Shown: piece by piece, positions 55,849 to 64,000 of the stretch | Position numbering within the stretch: position 1 is the first letter of the stretch | How the letters are laid out: every line of letters begins with the position of its first letter | Source of the DNA: Paenibacillus cellulosilyticus | Lineage (GTDB): Bacteria > Bacillota > Bacilli > Paenibacillales > Paenibacillaceae | Reading direction: 5' to 3' | Assembly: GCF_003182255.1 (NCBI RefSeq) | Contig: NZ_QGTQ01000011.1 | Coordinates: 116,779 to 180,778 of the forward strand | DNA: 64,000 bases | Notes under the pieces: generated by a model | Told to the model about the DNA's origin: nothing | What the model saw: only the letters and a program-made list of their open reading frames with translations | Database searches by the model: none | Made by a program: the position numbers and the translations under genes

Positions 55849-58173
55849 TTACTGCTGTACCACTGCCAGCTGGCCTTTCGTACAGCGAAGCCGGTATTCT
55901 CCAGGTGTGAGGCCATGCATTTTCTTAAAGACGCGGATGAAGTTTTGAGAGTTATTGTACCGAAGCATCTCCGCAATATCGGCTATCTTCGTATCGGTCG
56001 TCTCGAGCAGCTGCTTCGCCTTCTCCATACGAAACGCAATCATATAATCCGAGAAGGTCATGCCCGTCTCGCCTTTGAACAAATGACTGAATTGGGACAC
56101 CGGCATGGAGACCAGTGCGGCAAGCTGCGGCTGAGACAAGTCCGTATCGTAATGTTGTTGAATGTGATGGAGCACCTTCTGTATCGTGCTGTGCGTGCGC
56201 TGAACCATCCGCCTACTTAGATGATCAACAATTGGAGGGTAAACCTCAGCCTTAAGCCAGTTTACAATTTTCGTTGAGGTGTTAAGGTCGTTCAAACGAC
56301 TGTAGAGGTTATAATCATGCAGCTGAGCGCCATAGGGGTCAAGCTCGAATAGTGTCCGCAGGGAGACGGCAATCAGCTGAGTGAACGACTGCCGTACATG
56401 CTCGTGGTGGAGAGTTTCCGTTCGGATCGCCTGTGCAAAATCGTCAAGCAGCGCTGCAATATTAGCCATATTGGCCAGCTTCAGATTCGTCACAATCTGC
56501 TGCTCGATCTCGTATGGGTACGAGAATGATGCGGCGTCAGGCTTGAGCTGTTCGATGAACAGCACACAACCGCTGCCTTCAATGAGCTGATATTCCAGCG
56601 CTTCCAGTGCCTCCAGACAGGATACTCGAACGTGATCAAGCCCCTCATAACTGCGGCCGATGCCAATCGTTACGGTAATATGGAGAAGACTTTCGGCAAC
56701 GTTCCGAATATCCTCTGCGATCTGGAATAAATTCGCCGCTAGCTTCGGATTGAGGGCCGACTGTTCATGTTCACCATGATTGATTAGCGCAGCAATGTGG
56801 CCGTTATGCATCCGAATGACAAGCCCTTCGGCCTGATCCCCGATAATTTCCTTCGTAATGTTAATGACAGCATATTGAAACAGGTTCATATCCCGCTCCG
56901 TCTGTCCTCTCATATTGTCTAGATCAATACACATAACCGTGAACTTAGAACGACGAACAGGCAGGTTGTAATACTCCGCCCGCTCCCACATGTCGGGATG
57001 ATAGGGCTCCGTCAGCAGCTTTTGGATAAAGTTAGACCGCAATAGAGGCATCGACTCCTCGATCTGCTTCTCCAATTGCTGATTGTTCTGGTGCAACGAT
57101 TCAAAATAACTGCGGATGTACACAAATTCGTTCTGATGCGGCCGATCTTCTGCGACCCCGCCTCTATGACGAATCAAATCGACAAGCGACTGAATAGCCC
57201 CGTACCAGCGCTTGGACAGTACGCCTGTGGCAATGATACTGGTCAGAATAAGAACAAGGCAAAGTATAAACGTCGTCTGCTTAATTTTCTGCAAATGTCG
57301 GGTCAGTTCGTTATAGGATACGACGGTTACATAATTCCATCCGTTATAGCTGGACTTTAAGGCATTAACCGCCAGGCTGTCCCCTCCAGCATTATCTATC
57401 TTAAGCTGCTCGTCCGCATCCGAATTAGCCACCTTGCGGATGAACGCTTCGCTCTCCCTACTAGACAGCAGACTGCTCGTTCGATCAGAGAATACATTCC
57501 CGCTCGGCGTTACGATCAGAAGCTCGCGTGCACCCAATTGCATATCGCTGAACACACGAAAGAAAGCGGTATCATTTAAGTTTACGATTAAATAACCAGG
57601 TGGCGTATCATTGGATGTATTGATTCGACGGACAAATGTAATCTGGTGAAAATCGTCTCCGACGAGGTCGGACTCAAGCTTATGATCCAGCCATACTTTG
57701 GTTGGATTGCTGCTGACCGCTTCCCGAACATAGGCCGGCAGCACCGTGTCCTCAACCATTCCACTGTTCGGTGATACGACCAACTTCTGGTCGGGACGGT
57801 AGAGATAAACGGCATCTACATCCTCAATAATGACTTGCATGGCGTTCAGAATGGTTAGCGTCATACCGAAATTCTCGGTATCCTGCTGCGGGTCGGAAGC
57901 AGATAAGAAACGCGACAGCGTCGGATTCACCGCGTTCTGCAGCGTCATATTTTCAAGTGTAATGAGCTTCTCATCGATTCGCTGCTGAATTTGCTGAAGC
58001 GTCTGCCGATTCGCCTCTCCGATCTCTTCGATGATTTTGCCGCTTGCAATAAAATAAGCGGCAGTGCCCATAATTAACACGGGAATAGTAGCTAGAAGCG
58101 AAGCGACAATGAGCACTTTTTTGAAGCCCGAATCGTACATCGAAACAAAAGGTTTCCATTGCGTACTCACCAT
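55849..58173 (-). CDS. Membrane-bound AraC-family regulator
   Basis: A regulator of about 774 residues with an outside sensor. Helices at the N-terminus (VLIVASLLATIPVLIMGTAAYF) and near residue 290 (LCLVLILTSIIATGVLS) flank the sensing domain; the C-terminus has AraC helix-turn-helix motifs (AALVSMPVSQFSHLFKG and NSQNFIRVFKKMHGLTPGEYR). It lies between the importer genes and the SMP-30 gene and probably controls the surrounding operons; the ATAATCA inverted repeats beside all of them may be its sites. The ATG at 58173 follows GGGGGAG. Confidence 0.88.
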   Translation of the reverse strand: MVSTQWKPFVSMYDSGFKKVLIVASLLATIPVLIMGTAAYFIASGKIIEEIGEANRQTLQQIQQRIDEKLITLENMTLQNAVNPTLSRFLSASDPQQDTENFGMTLTILNAMQVIIEDVDAVYLYRPDQKLVVSPNSGMVEDTVLPAYVREAVSSNPTKVWLDHKLESDLVGDDFHQITFVRRINTSNDTPPGYLIVNLNDTAFFRVFSDMQLGARELLIVTPSGNVFSDRTSSLLSSRESEAFIRKVANSDADEQLKIDNAGGDSLAVNALKSSYNGWNYVTVVSYNELTRHLQKIKQTTFILCLVLILTSIIATGVLSKRWYGAIQSLVDLIRHRGGVAEDRPHQNEFVYIRSYFESLHQNNQQLEKQIEESMPLLRSNFIQKLLTEPYHPDMWERAEYYNLPVRRSKFTVMCIDLDNMRGQTERDMNLFQYAVINITKEIIGDQAEGLVIRMHNGHIAALINHGEHEQSALNPKLAANLFQIAEDIRNVAESLLHITVTIGIGRSYEGLDHVRVSCLEALEALEYQLIEGSGCVLFIEQLKPDAASFSYPYEIEQQIVTNLKLANMANIAALLDDFAQAIRTETLHHEHVRQSFTQLIAVSLRTLFELDPYGAQLHDYNLYSRLNDLNTSTKIVNWLKAEVYPPIVDHLSRRMVQRTHSTIQKVLHHIQQHYDTDLSQPQLAALVSMPVSQFSHLFKGETGMTFSDYMIAFRMEKAKQLLETTDTKIADIAEMLRYNNSQNFIRVFKKMHGLTPGEYRLRCTKGQLAVVQQ

Positions 58174-58257
58174 TAGTCTCCCCCATTCGTAAACTCGACG
58201 TTCCTTCCGAAGAAATACCCATCTCCTTAAAACTACCATACTGGATTGAGCCCTAGT

Positions 58258-58278
58258 ATAATCACTTTAGATGATTAT
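58258..58278. promoter_or_regulatory. Inverted repeat ATAATCA-N7-TGATTAT
   Basis: Seven-base arms, spacer CTTTAGA, in the divergent region between the AraC gene and the SMP-30 gene. Confidence 0.7.
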
Positions 58279-58390
58279 TACCATGTCAAAGCGTGAAATA
58301 GAGAAGAAAGTCCTTATTGCTTGAATATCTTTTCGATGCCGTGATACGTTTATATCATCCCTCAACTTAGTACCAGAAAGGTGAATCAAT

Positions 58391-59269
58391 ATGTATGAAG
58401 TTAGTTTGGTATACGATGCACATGCAGCACTAGGAGAAGGTCCCGTCTGGGATCCCATTAACGCACGTCTATATTGGGTGGATATTCTAGCCAATAAGAT
58501 TCATATCTATGATCCGAATCAACCTCATCTCTCTTCTTATATCGAAGTTGGCCCTTACGTAAGTTCAGTCATTCCTAGACGATCTGGAGGACTCGTTGTA
58601 ACCTTGCAAGACGGCTTCTACGCTTTTGATCCAGAGTCAGCGGAGCTTACACTACTTGCTAAAGTTGAAAGTCCCGAGCTTGGCAATCGGTTTAACGACG
58701 GCAAATGTGATCCGAGCGGTCGCTACTTGGCCGGAACGATGTCCTTGAATGATGTTGTCGGCAACGGCAAGCTTTACTGCTTGGATCTTGATCATACCGT
58801 CAAGCCGCTTGTTAGCGAAGTTACGATTTCAAATGGATTAGCATGGACGTCAGATGGGACAACGTTGTATTTCATTGATACACCAACACAGCAAGTCGTT
58901 GCTTACGACTATGAATTGACGACAGGAGCTTTGAGCAATCGCCGAGTCGCGATTACGATACCGGATGAAGAAGGATATCCCGACGGAATGACGATCGATT
59001 CGGAAGGAATGCTCTGGATTGCCCATTGGGGAGGATGGCAGGTCGCGCGTTGGAACCCGATAACGGGCGACAAATTACTATCCATACCTATTCCCGCATC
59101 ACAAGTCACTTCCTGCACGTTCGGCGGCCCCGAGCTCGATGAATTGTATATTACGACCGCGAGTGTAGGACTCGATGCGGAGAAATTAGCAACCCAACCG
59201 CATGCAGGGGGCTTGTTCCGTGTCAAAGTTGGCGTGACCGGGCTTCCCTTCGAACCCTTCAGAGGCTAG
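58391..59269 (+). CDS. SMP-30/gluconolactonase-like protein
   Basis: A 292-residue six-blade propeller enzyme that opens sugar lactones. Metal ligands are visible: Glu16 in LGEGPVWD, Asn in GNRFNDGKCDPSGRY, Asn in SNGLAWTSDG and Asp in DGMTIDSEG. It would act on an aldonolactone from oxidised rhamnose or another pectic sugar. Start behind AAAGGTG with 7 bases spacing. A GCCGG-type terminator follows. It is divergent from the AraC regulator gene and shares its ATAATCA site. Confidence 0.88.
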   Translation: MYEVSLVYDAHAALGEGPVWDPINARLYWVDILANKIHIYDPNQPHLSSYIEVGPYVSSVIPRRSGGLVVTLQDGFYAFDPESAELTLLAKVESPELGNRFNDGKCDPSGRYLAGTMSLNDVVGNGKLYCLDLDHTVKPLVSEVTISNGLAWTSDGTTLYFIDTPTQQVVAYDYELTTGALSNRRVAITIPDEEGYPDGMTIDSEGMLWIAHWGGWQVARWNPITGDKLLSIPIPASQVTSCTFGGPELDELYITTASVGLDAEKLATQPHAGGLFRVKVGVTGLPFEPFRG

Positions 59270-59275
59270 TAACAC

Positions 59276-59307
59276 AAAGCCGGACATCCTATCGGGTGCC
59301 CGGCTTT
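59276..59307 (+). terminator. GCCGG-type terminator of the SMP-30 gene
   Basis: AAAGCCGG...CCGGCTTT stem with partial inner pairing, followed by CATC; member of the recurrent hairpin family. Confidence 0.65.
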
Positions 59308-59372
59308 CATCTAAGGTTTTAACTTGCTCCTGTTGCCCCTGTACCTGCTCAGCGCCTTACATAAGTATAAAC

Positions 59373-61862
59373 TTAGGTCTCTCTCTCTTGAAGTGCTAGA
59401 AGACGCACCGGACCAATTAATCCAGAAGGCAGCGATTTGCCGTCATAACGGTTCGCCAGACTATTCGTAACCGATATGCGTAGTCTATTCACGCCGGCCT
59501 TCAATACCTGCTCCAGCTCAAAGACATAAGGCTTCCACATCCGAGTACCGATCACTTGATCGTTCACTTCGAGCCGAACGAGTTCATGTGCATCGCCCAG
59601 ATCCAGCTTATATTCCGTTGCTAGCGTATCTTCTTCGAGCTCTACCTCTTTCACATAAGTGACGGTTCCCGAGTAATGCTCCATACCAGACCAACCTGTC
59701 CAGGATGTAAGTTCACTTCGTTCACCAGTCCATGGCCCATCGATGACCTGCCAGTCCTCCGATAAGTCCGTTATTGTCCGGATCTCCCTCGCCGTTGATT
59801 CTGTATTGCTGCCATTGAAGCTCGCCTGAGGGTCAACCGCAAGGATCAGACATTCCCTACGCTCAATACGTATGACAATATTCTGTCCCTCTGCTGCTTG
59901 TTCTCCATTGGCCTGCCCACACTCGCCTGTCCAAGGATTCCAGATCTCAGTCTGACCCCCATGCCGCGTTCGTATGGCGCCTTCATAGGGCTCCTCGCCT
60001 TCATTCACAACGACATAGAAGTGAATGCCGTCCTTCGTGACACGACTGATCCGGATTGTGCTCGCAGCAGGCTCCAACGCAACCTCGCTCCCCAGTCTGC
60101 TCAATAGCAGCTCCGAGATCTTTTCTACTTTCCCGATTCGTGCCTGACCGATATTCAGAGTTCGTGCACTTCCGTCCCCGCTCAGCTCGACGATATAGCC
60201 ACCTTGCTCAGCAAACCGCTCTAACCATTGCCAACTAGATGGTTCCAATCTATGACCGTCCTCGATCACGATTGCCTTGTATCGGTAGTCGGCGATTTCA
60301 AGCATGCCATCCGTACAGCGGCACGAGTTGTTTAGAAGCGATTCTTCCAAATAGTTGAACTCCACCTGCCGTTCGTACAACGGTCTTACGATTCGCCATG
60401 GCAGATAGGCTGCGCCGGCTAGGACGGCGACCTCTGCTCCGTTCTTGGAATCGGTCATCAGCCAGCTCATCCGCTTGATGTAGCTTGAGATTTGGTTGTA
60501 TTCCGACCACCATATATTGTTAGGCCCAACGTCCGGCGGCCGTTCATCCCGGCGTGCTCCACGGATCGAGTAATAGAAGGCATGCGGGCTAATCAGGTTG
60601 ACGCCTCGGACGAACAACCAATCCAAATACCACTTCATATTGTCGGCAGTAAGAGTCCATCCGCCTTCTGAACCGCATACGCCGAAGCTCTCGTTCAGAT
60701 TCCTTCTTCTGCCGCGATGTCGCGCTGCGTCAGAGGAGCATTTGCCCATTGTGCTGTGTACACCTGTGATGCCTTTGTCCGCTTCGGGAGCAATGTACCG
60801 CCATACGACGTCCTGGCCTGGGATATGAAAGTGCTCTAACAAACCGATATCATCGCTTGCAGCGGGATGACCCGTCAGCCCGATCCCATGCGCTTCGCAC
60901 CAATCGGAAAGCGGCTTGTAATAGGTCCGGGACATTCGATTTCGAACGGCGTTCTCGTATACATTCCGTGTCCGTTCCGTCGCATCTCCCACTTCGAACC
61001 AAAGCGCCGCTAAATCTTTCTCCTGCATGCCATCGGCTTGCAGATCATTCATGAAGCTGCGTGTCCAAGGTTTTAGATCCTTCTTATGACTGCGGCCAAG
61101 TAAATCCGGCTCATCGGTGAACATCGCGAATATCGTCGTTCCGAAATAGCGATTTAGTCTCGCATAATATCGATCATGCGTTAATGAAATAAAAGTTTGT
61201 ACGGCGTCCGGGTTCAACAAGTCTGCCGCGAGAGGAGCATCGGGCTCGCCATCGTCCTGACCCTCATGAACACCACGAATCGTGCCCCCGGAAGGCGTAT
61301 CAACGAATACAAGAATGGACCATTCACCCTCGTCTGGCAGCGTAAATGAGATGACATTTTGCTCAGGAACCAGCGTGATCGGGCGAATCTCTTCGACTTC
61401 CCGTTCTGACCGCTTCTTTACTGCTTGCACCGATACAAGCGTCTCCTCGGATGACAGCTGGATAGGGAATGAAACAATACCCTTCTCGCAAGGAATTTCC
61501 TGCAGCTGCAATCCGCGGCTGGCATAGTCGGGATTGTGTTTCACTACCAATCCACAAGCAGAGCCCGATGGGTACATGCCTTCATCATATAGAATGACGC
61601 TCATCCCTAACCTTGCTGCCTCTTCTACAGCAGCTTCGACCAGATCCATATAAGTGTCTGATAAATAGGGAATCTGGCGCGAGAGCCCCATTCGTGGATG
61701 GATGACGAAGCCATCGACTCCCTTGGAATGAAACTCATGAATCTGTCGGATGAGCTCCTCCCGAGTCAGTTCGTCATTCCAGAACCAAAATGGGATCGGA
61801 CTGAATTCAGCTGCTGGGGCAATAAATTGCTGCTTCAACGTCTCGAATGTGTTCATTGTCAT
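59373..61862 (-). CDS. GH106-like alpha-L-rhamnosidase
   Basis: An 829-residue enzyme resembling glycoside hydrolase family 106 rhamnosidases. The N-terminal barrel shows PFWFWNDELTREELIRQI, GVDGFVIHPRMGLSRQIPY and ILYDEGMYPSGSA, all typical of the family, and the C-terminus is a galactose-binding-like sandwich (about 700-829, LEVNDQVIGTRMWKPYVFEL). It has no signal peptide and would release rhamnose from rhamnogalacturonan oligosaccharides in the cytoplasm. Start at 61862 or, six bases later, 61856; both follow GAGGTGA. An AraC regulator is divergent at 61993. Confidence 0.8.
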   Translation of the reverse strand: MTMNTFETLKQQFIAPAAEFSPIPFWFWNDELTREELIRQIHEFHSKGVDGFVIHPRMGLSRQIPYLSDTYMDLVEAAVEEAARLGMSVILYDEGMYPSGSACGLVVKHNPDYASRGLQLQEIPCEKGIVSFPIQLSSEETLVSVQAVKKRSEREVEEIRPITLVPEQNVISFTLPDEGEWSILVFVDTPSGGTIRGVHEGQDDGEPDAPLAADLLNPDAVQTFISLTHDRYYARLNRYFGTTIFAMFTDEPDLLGRSHKKDLKPWTRSFMNDLQADGMQEKDLAALWFEVGDATERTRNVYENAVRNRMSRTYYKPLSDWCEAHGIGLTGHPAASDDIGLLEHFHIPGQDVVWRYIAPEADKGITGVHSTMGKCSSDAARHRGRRRNLNESFGVCGSEGGWTLTADNMKWYLDWLFVRGVNLISPHAFYYSIRGARRDERPPDVGPNNIWWSEYNQISSYIKRMSWLMTDSKNGAEVAVLAGAAYLPWRIVRPLYERQVEFNYLEESLLNNSCRCTDGMLEIADYRYKAIVIEDGHRLEPSSWQWLERFAEQGGYIVELSGDGSARTLNIGQARIGKVEKISELLLSRLGSEVALEPAASTIRISRVTKDGIHFYVVVNEGEEPYEGAIRTRHGGQTEIWNPWTGECGQANGEQAAEGQNIVIRIERRECLILAVDPQASFNGSNTESTAREIRTITDLSEDWQVIDGPWTGERSELTSWTGWSGMEHYSGTVTYVKEVELEEDTLATEYKLDLGDAHELVRLEVNDQVIGTRMWKPYVFELEQVLKAGVNRLRISVTNSLANRYDGKSLPSGLIGPVRLLALQERET

Positions 61863-61992
61863 TCACCTCTGATTCCTACTTCTTTATATCGCTACTATAT
61901 CAATCCCGTTATTGATTGTATTTGCAGGTTTCTCGTTTATCTGTGCAGTTTTCTCGGATTTTCATTATAATGAGGAGGCAAGAAGGAGGCGA

Positions 61993-62877
61993 ATGAATTT
62001 GTGTGCGCTAATCGTAGGCGAGTTTGATAAGCTGCGTCCAACCGTTAATTTTGCGGACACAACCATCGCAGCACCGACATATTGTTGGGGACCCCGTATA
62101 ATCCCTGATTATCATTTCATTTATATCCTTTCGGGAACGGCTGAGCTTCGGGTCGGCAATCAGGCTTTCGAGCTCCGCTCAGGAGATCTTGGACTATACG
62201 GGGGCGGCATTCCTATGATGTTGCGCAGCAAATCGACAGACTCCCCTTTCAGCTATTACAGCATTCATTTTCAATGGGAGTGCGAATCTGCCACCCCGAT
62301 TCACCCGTCCCCTCGTATTCGATATTGCGATGAGGAACAGATGAATCAAGACCCGGTTGCTCTAACCATTAATATGCAGGATGGAGACACCATTACGCTG
62401 CCTTTCAAGATAAGGGTGCCTCATCTCGAAGATATGATCAGCCATATCGTAAGCGAATACCAGCAGCAGGCATTTGGTTATGAGATTGCCCTTCGGGGCA
62501 GAATGAGTCTGCTGCTCGCGGCCCTTCTTTATCATCTGAGAGAGGAACGCGAGCCGGAGAGTAAACGAAAAATCATGCCTGCCTTGCAGCTGTTAGAGCA
62601 GCATCTGGATCGTGTTTGGTCGGTTTCGGAGTTAGCTCACGCTTGCGGCTATCAAACAGCTTATTTTACAGAGTTGTTCAAAAAAGCGATGGGTGCAACG
62701 CCGAAATCTTACATGCTCGACCAGCGGATTCGTCATGCCAAACGGCTATTGCTTGCAGGCGAATCGATCGATGTTATAGCTAGCAGGCTAGGCTATGGAA
62801 GCCCGCATTATTTTCATAGAAACTTTAAGGAAGAGACTGGCATGACACCTTCGGAGTTTCGAATGTACAACCAGTAG
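61993..62877 (+). CDS. AraC-family regulator
   Basis: A regulator of about 294 residues. N-terminal cupin part (IPDYHFIYILSGTAELRVGNQ, in part) and C-terminal helix-turn-helix motifs (LAHACGYQTAYFTELFKKAMG and GSPHYFHRNFKEETGMTPSEFR, in part). The ATG at 61993 follows AGGAGG at a short spacing of 3; an in-frame TTG at 61999 is an alternative start. It is divergent from the rhamnosidase gene and likely controls it. Confidence 0.88.
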   Translation: MNLCALIVGEFDKLRPTVNFADTTIAAPTYCWGPRIIPDYHFIYILSGTAELRVGNQAFELRSGDLGLYGGGIPMMLRSKSTDSPFSYYSIHFQWECESATPIHPSPRIRYCDEEQMNQDPVALTINMQDGDTITLPFKIRVPHLEDMISHIVSEYQQQAFGYEIALRGRMSLLLAALLYHLREEREPESKRKIMPALQLLEQHLDRVWSVSELAHACGYQTAYFTELFKKAMGATPKSYMLDQRIRHAKRLLLAGESIDVIASRLGYGSPHYFHRNFKEETGMTPSEFRMYNQ

Positions 62878-62924
62878 GGTATGTTCGAGATTCCTTACAT
62901 AATAGAAGTTAACGGGAGGGCAAT

Positions 62925-63653
62925 ATGGTTAAACAAGCTGTAATATTAGCTGCCGGTTTGGGGACAAGACTTCATCCTATCACCAAAGTGATACCGAAGC
63001 CGATGCTGCCGATTGGCACGAAACCTATCCTTGATTTTGTAGTAGAAGAGTTGGAGCAATCTCAAATCGAAGACATCATTATGGTTGTGGGGCACAAGCG
63101 AGAACTCATACAGGAGTATTACAAAAACAACCCTAAGGTGCGATTTGTTGTTCAGGATCAAATTAACGGTACGGGTCCTGCCCTCTATTTGACGAAGGGG
63201 CTGCTTCGTCATGAACCGTTTGGGATATGTTACGCTGATGATATCTTTCAATATACGATTCCCGTGATGAAACAATTAATCGAGCAGTATCAAAGCCTGG
63301 GTGCGAGGCTCGTTACAGGTGTAGAGGAAGTAAGCAGAGCGGAACTGCAAATCTATAACAGTTTGTCTTTGAAATCGATCAAACAAGACTTGTTTGAACT
63401 TCATCAAATCATCGAGAAACCACAAGATGATTACCCCTCGAGCTATACATCCACCGGTCGGTTTATTGCGACGCACGAACTATTCGATGAGATTGAACAG
63501 TTGAGATCGGATGAAGGAAAAGAAATCTATCTGACAGAAGCGATTAATCGTTTGATCTTACGAGGAAATGCATATGGGGTTGCCTATGCAGGAAAGCGAT
63601 GGGATACCGGAACCAAAGAAAATTGGATAAAGGCAATCAATGTGTTAAGTTAA
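62925..63653 (+). CDS. Sugar-1-phosphate nucleotidyltransferase (GalU-like)
   Basis: A 242-residue nucleotidyltransferase that joins UTP (or dTTP) to a sugar 1-phosphate. It has the signature LAAGLGTRLHPITKVIPKPM (residues 8-27) and CYADDIF for the metal-binding Asp. It is about 50 residues shorter than GtaB/GalU enzymes, so it may belong to a different sugar pathway. It begins behind GGGAGGG and lies just 47 bases after the AraC gene. A strong bidirectional terminator follows. Confidence 0.85.
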   Translation: MVKQAVILAAGLGTRLHPITKVIPKPMLPIGTKPILDFVVEELEQSQIEDIIMVVGHKRELIQEYYKNNPKVRFVVQDQINGTGPALYLTKGLLRHEPFGICYADDIFQYTIPVMKQLIEQYQSLGARLVTGVEEVSRAELQIYNSLSLKSIKQDLFELHQIIEKPQDDYPSSYTSTGRFIATHELFDEIEQLRSDEGKEIYLTEAINRLILRGNAYGVAYAGKRWDTGTKENWIKAINVLS

Positions 63654-63717
63654 GTTGCAAGTCATACTTGTAAAGGCTATCCGCAACACAACATGAAGAC
63701 TATGTAAAAACGCTACA

Positions 63718-63760
63718 TAACAAAAGCCGGACATCCTAATTGGATGTCCGGCTTTTGTTA
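63718..63760. terminator. Strong bidirectional GCCGG-type terminator
   Basis: Perfect 19-base stem TAACAAAAGCCGGACATCC/GGATGTCCGGCTTTTGTTA with a 5-base loop. It would end the nucleotidyltransferase transcript on the plus strand and the rRNA transcript on the minus strand. Confidence 0.9.
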
Positions 63761-63780
63761 GTGTGTCTTGTACAAGATCA

Positions 63781-63907
63781 CACCTTGAAAACTGGATATG
63801 AAGAGTAGCAGAACATATTAGCTTTAGCGTATGCTTTACCCTCGCTTGCGCAAAGGTTTTTAGCTTATGCTTCCGAAGTTGCGATTTTGGCATTCGCCAA
63901 AACGCTT
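63781..63907 (-). other. 23S rRNA 3' flank with processing-stem half
   Basis: The plus strand reads CACCTTGAAAACTGGATA (63781-63798), which is the conserved sequence of the 16S-23S spacer ahead of 23S. Here it lies behind the 3' end of 23S and in the opposite direction, as expected for the half that pairs to make the 23S processing stalk. No 5S rRNA gene follows. Confidence 0.7.
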
Positions 63908-64000
63908 AGGATAAGCCCTCGACCTATTAGTACTCGTCAGCTGCACGCATTGCTGCGCTTCCACCCCGAGCCTATCAACCTGGTCGTCTTCCAGGGGTCT
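63908..64000 (-). rRNA. 23S rRNA, 3' end (partial)
   Basis: The reverse strand contains the conserved 3' end of 23S rRNA: GTACTAATAGGTCGAGGGCTTATCC, in fragments ACTAATAGGTCGAGGGC and preceding GGTTGATAGGCTCGGGGTGG. The 3' end is placed near 63908 by comparison with the Bacillus terminus. The rest of the gene is outside the window. Confidence 0.93.

Noticed and set aside
63781..63798. A second, divergent rRNA spacer starting with CACCTTGAAAACTGG
   Set aside because: It is the complement expected from the 23S processing stalk, not a 16S-23S spacer; no 16S end is present.
1..64000. tRNA genes
   Set aside because: I found no cloverleaf or TTCGAATC-type arm in the intergenic regions. A tRNA search program would be decisive.

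Overview
The window looks like chromosomal DNA of a spore-forming, pectin- and plant-polysaccharide-degrading member of the Paenibacillaceae (Paenibacillus or Cohnella type). The reasons are: strong GGAGG-type ribosome binding sites with frequent TTG and GTG starts, YesM/YesN-type two-component regulators, LplB/YtcP-type sugar permeases with large lipoprotein binding proteins, many AraC regulators, S-layer (SLH) anchoring, a FIMAH-type C-terminus on a secreted enzyme, and a YjcZ-like tiny sporulation-type peptide. The genus is inference; the only rRNA present is a 93-base fragment of 23S at the right edge.

Layout. 1-3.3 kb: a YesN/YesM-type response regulator and kinase whose operon continues off the left edge. 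3.7-11.2 kb: two divergent glycosidase/AraC pairs (GH3 with PA14 insert; GH31), a YdeI-type protein, and between them a BsrE-like type I toxin with a convergent antisense RNA followed by an array of palindromes. 11.2-13.0 kb: small membrane or unknown proteins, including a DoxX-like gene with a textbook double operator. 13.0-16.9 kb: a thiazole/oxazole peptide (TOMM) locus: a fused cyclodehydratase (E1-like plus YcaO), a ThiF-like bacteriocin-maturation protein, and a divergently encoded 42-residue peptide with four Ser-Cys pairs in front of a hydrophobic YjcZ-like tail. 17-32 kb: sugar oxidoreductases, an esterase, a 2127-residue twin-GH43 secreted enzyme, a GH88 hydrolase and AraC regulators. 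32-38 kb: an ABC sugar importer with two paralogous binding lipoproteins. 38-44 kb: a MATE transporter, a clan GH-A glycosidase, a sugar isomerase and a decarboxylating dehydrogenase. 44.5-59 kb: a rhamnogalacturonan locus: a 1960-residue PL11 lyase fused to two CE12-type esterases, a cohesin and a dockerin; a cohesin-SLH anchor protein; an ABC importer; a membrane AraC regulator; an SMP-30 lactonase-like protein. 59-64 kb: a GH106-like rhamnosidase, its AraC neighbour, a sugar nucleotidyltransferase and the 3' end of a 23S rRNA gene on the minus strand.

How it fits together. Secreted enzymes (PL11, CE12, GH43) would cut and deacetylate rhamnogalacturonan I outside the cell, two LplB/YtcP-type importers would take up the oligosaccharides, and cytoplasmic enzymes (GH88, GH106-like, GH3, GH31, GH-A) would finish them. 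Two shared cis-motifs tie genes together: an inverted repeat ATAATCA-N7-TGATTAT at four intergenic sites of the 51-58 kb locus, and an AGTGAACAA-like element repeated in the 28-42 kb locus. The most novel candidates are the Ser-Cys TOMM peptide system and the cohesin/dockerin/SLH surface-display pair. All functions are assigned by reading the sequence; no database search was run.
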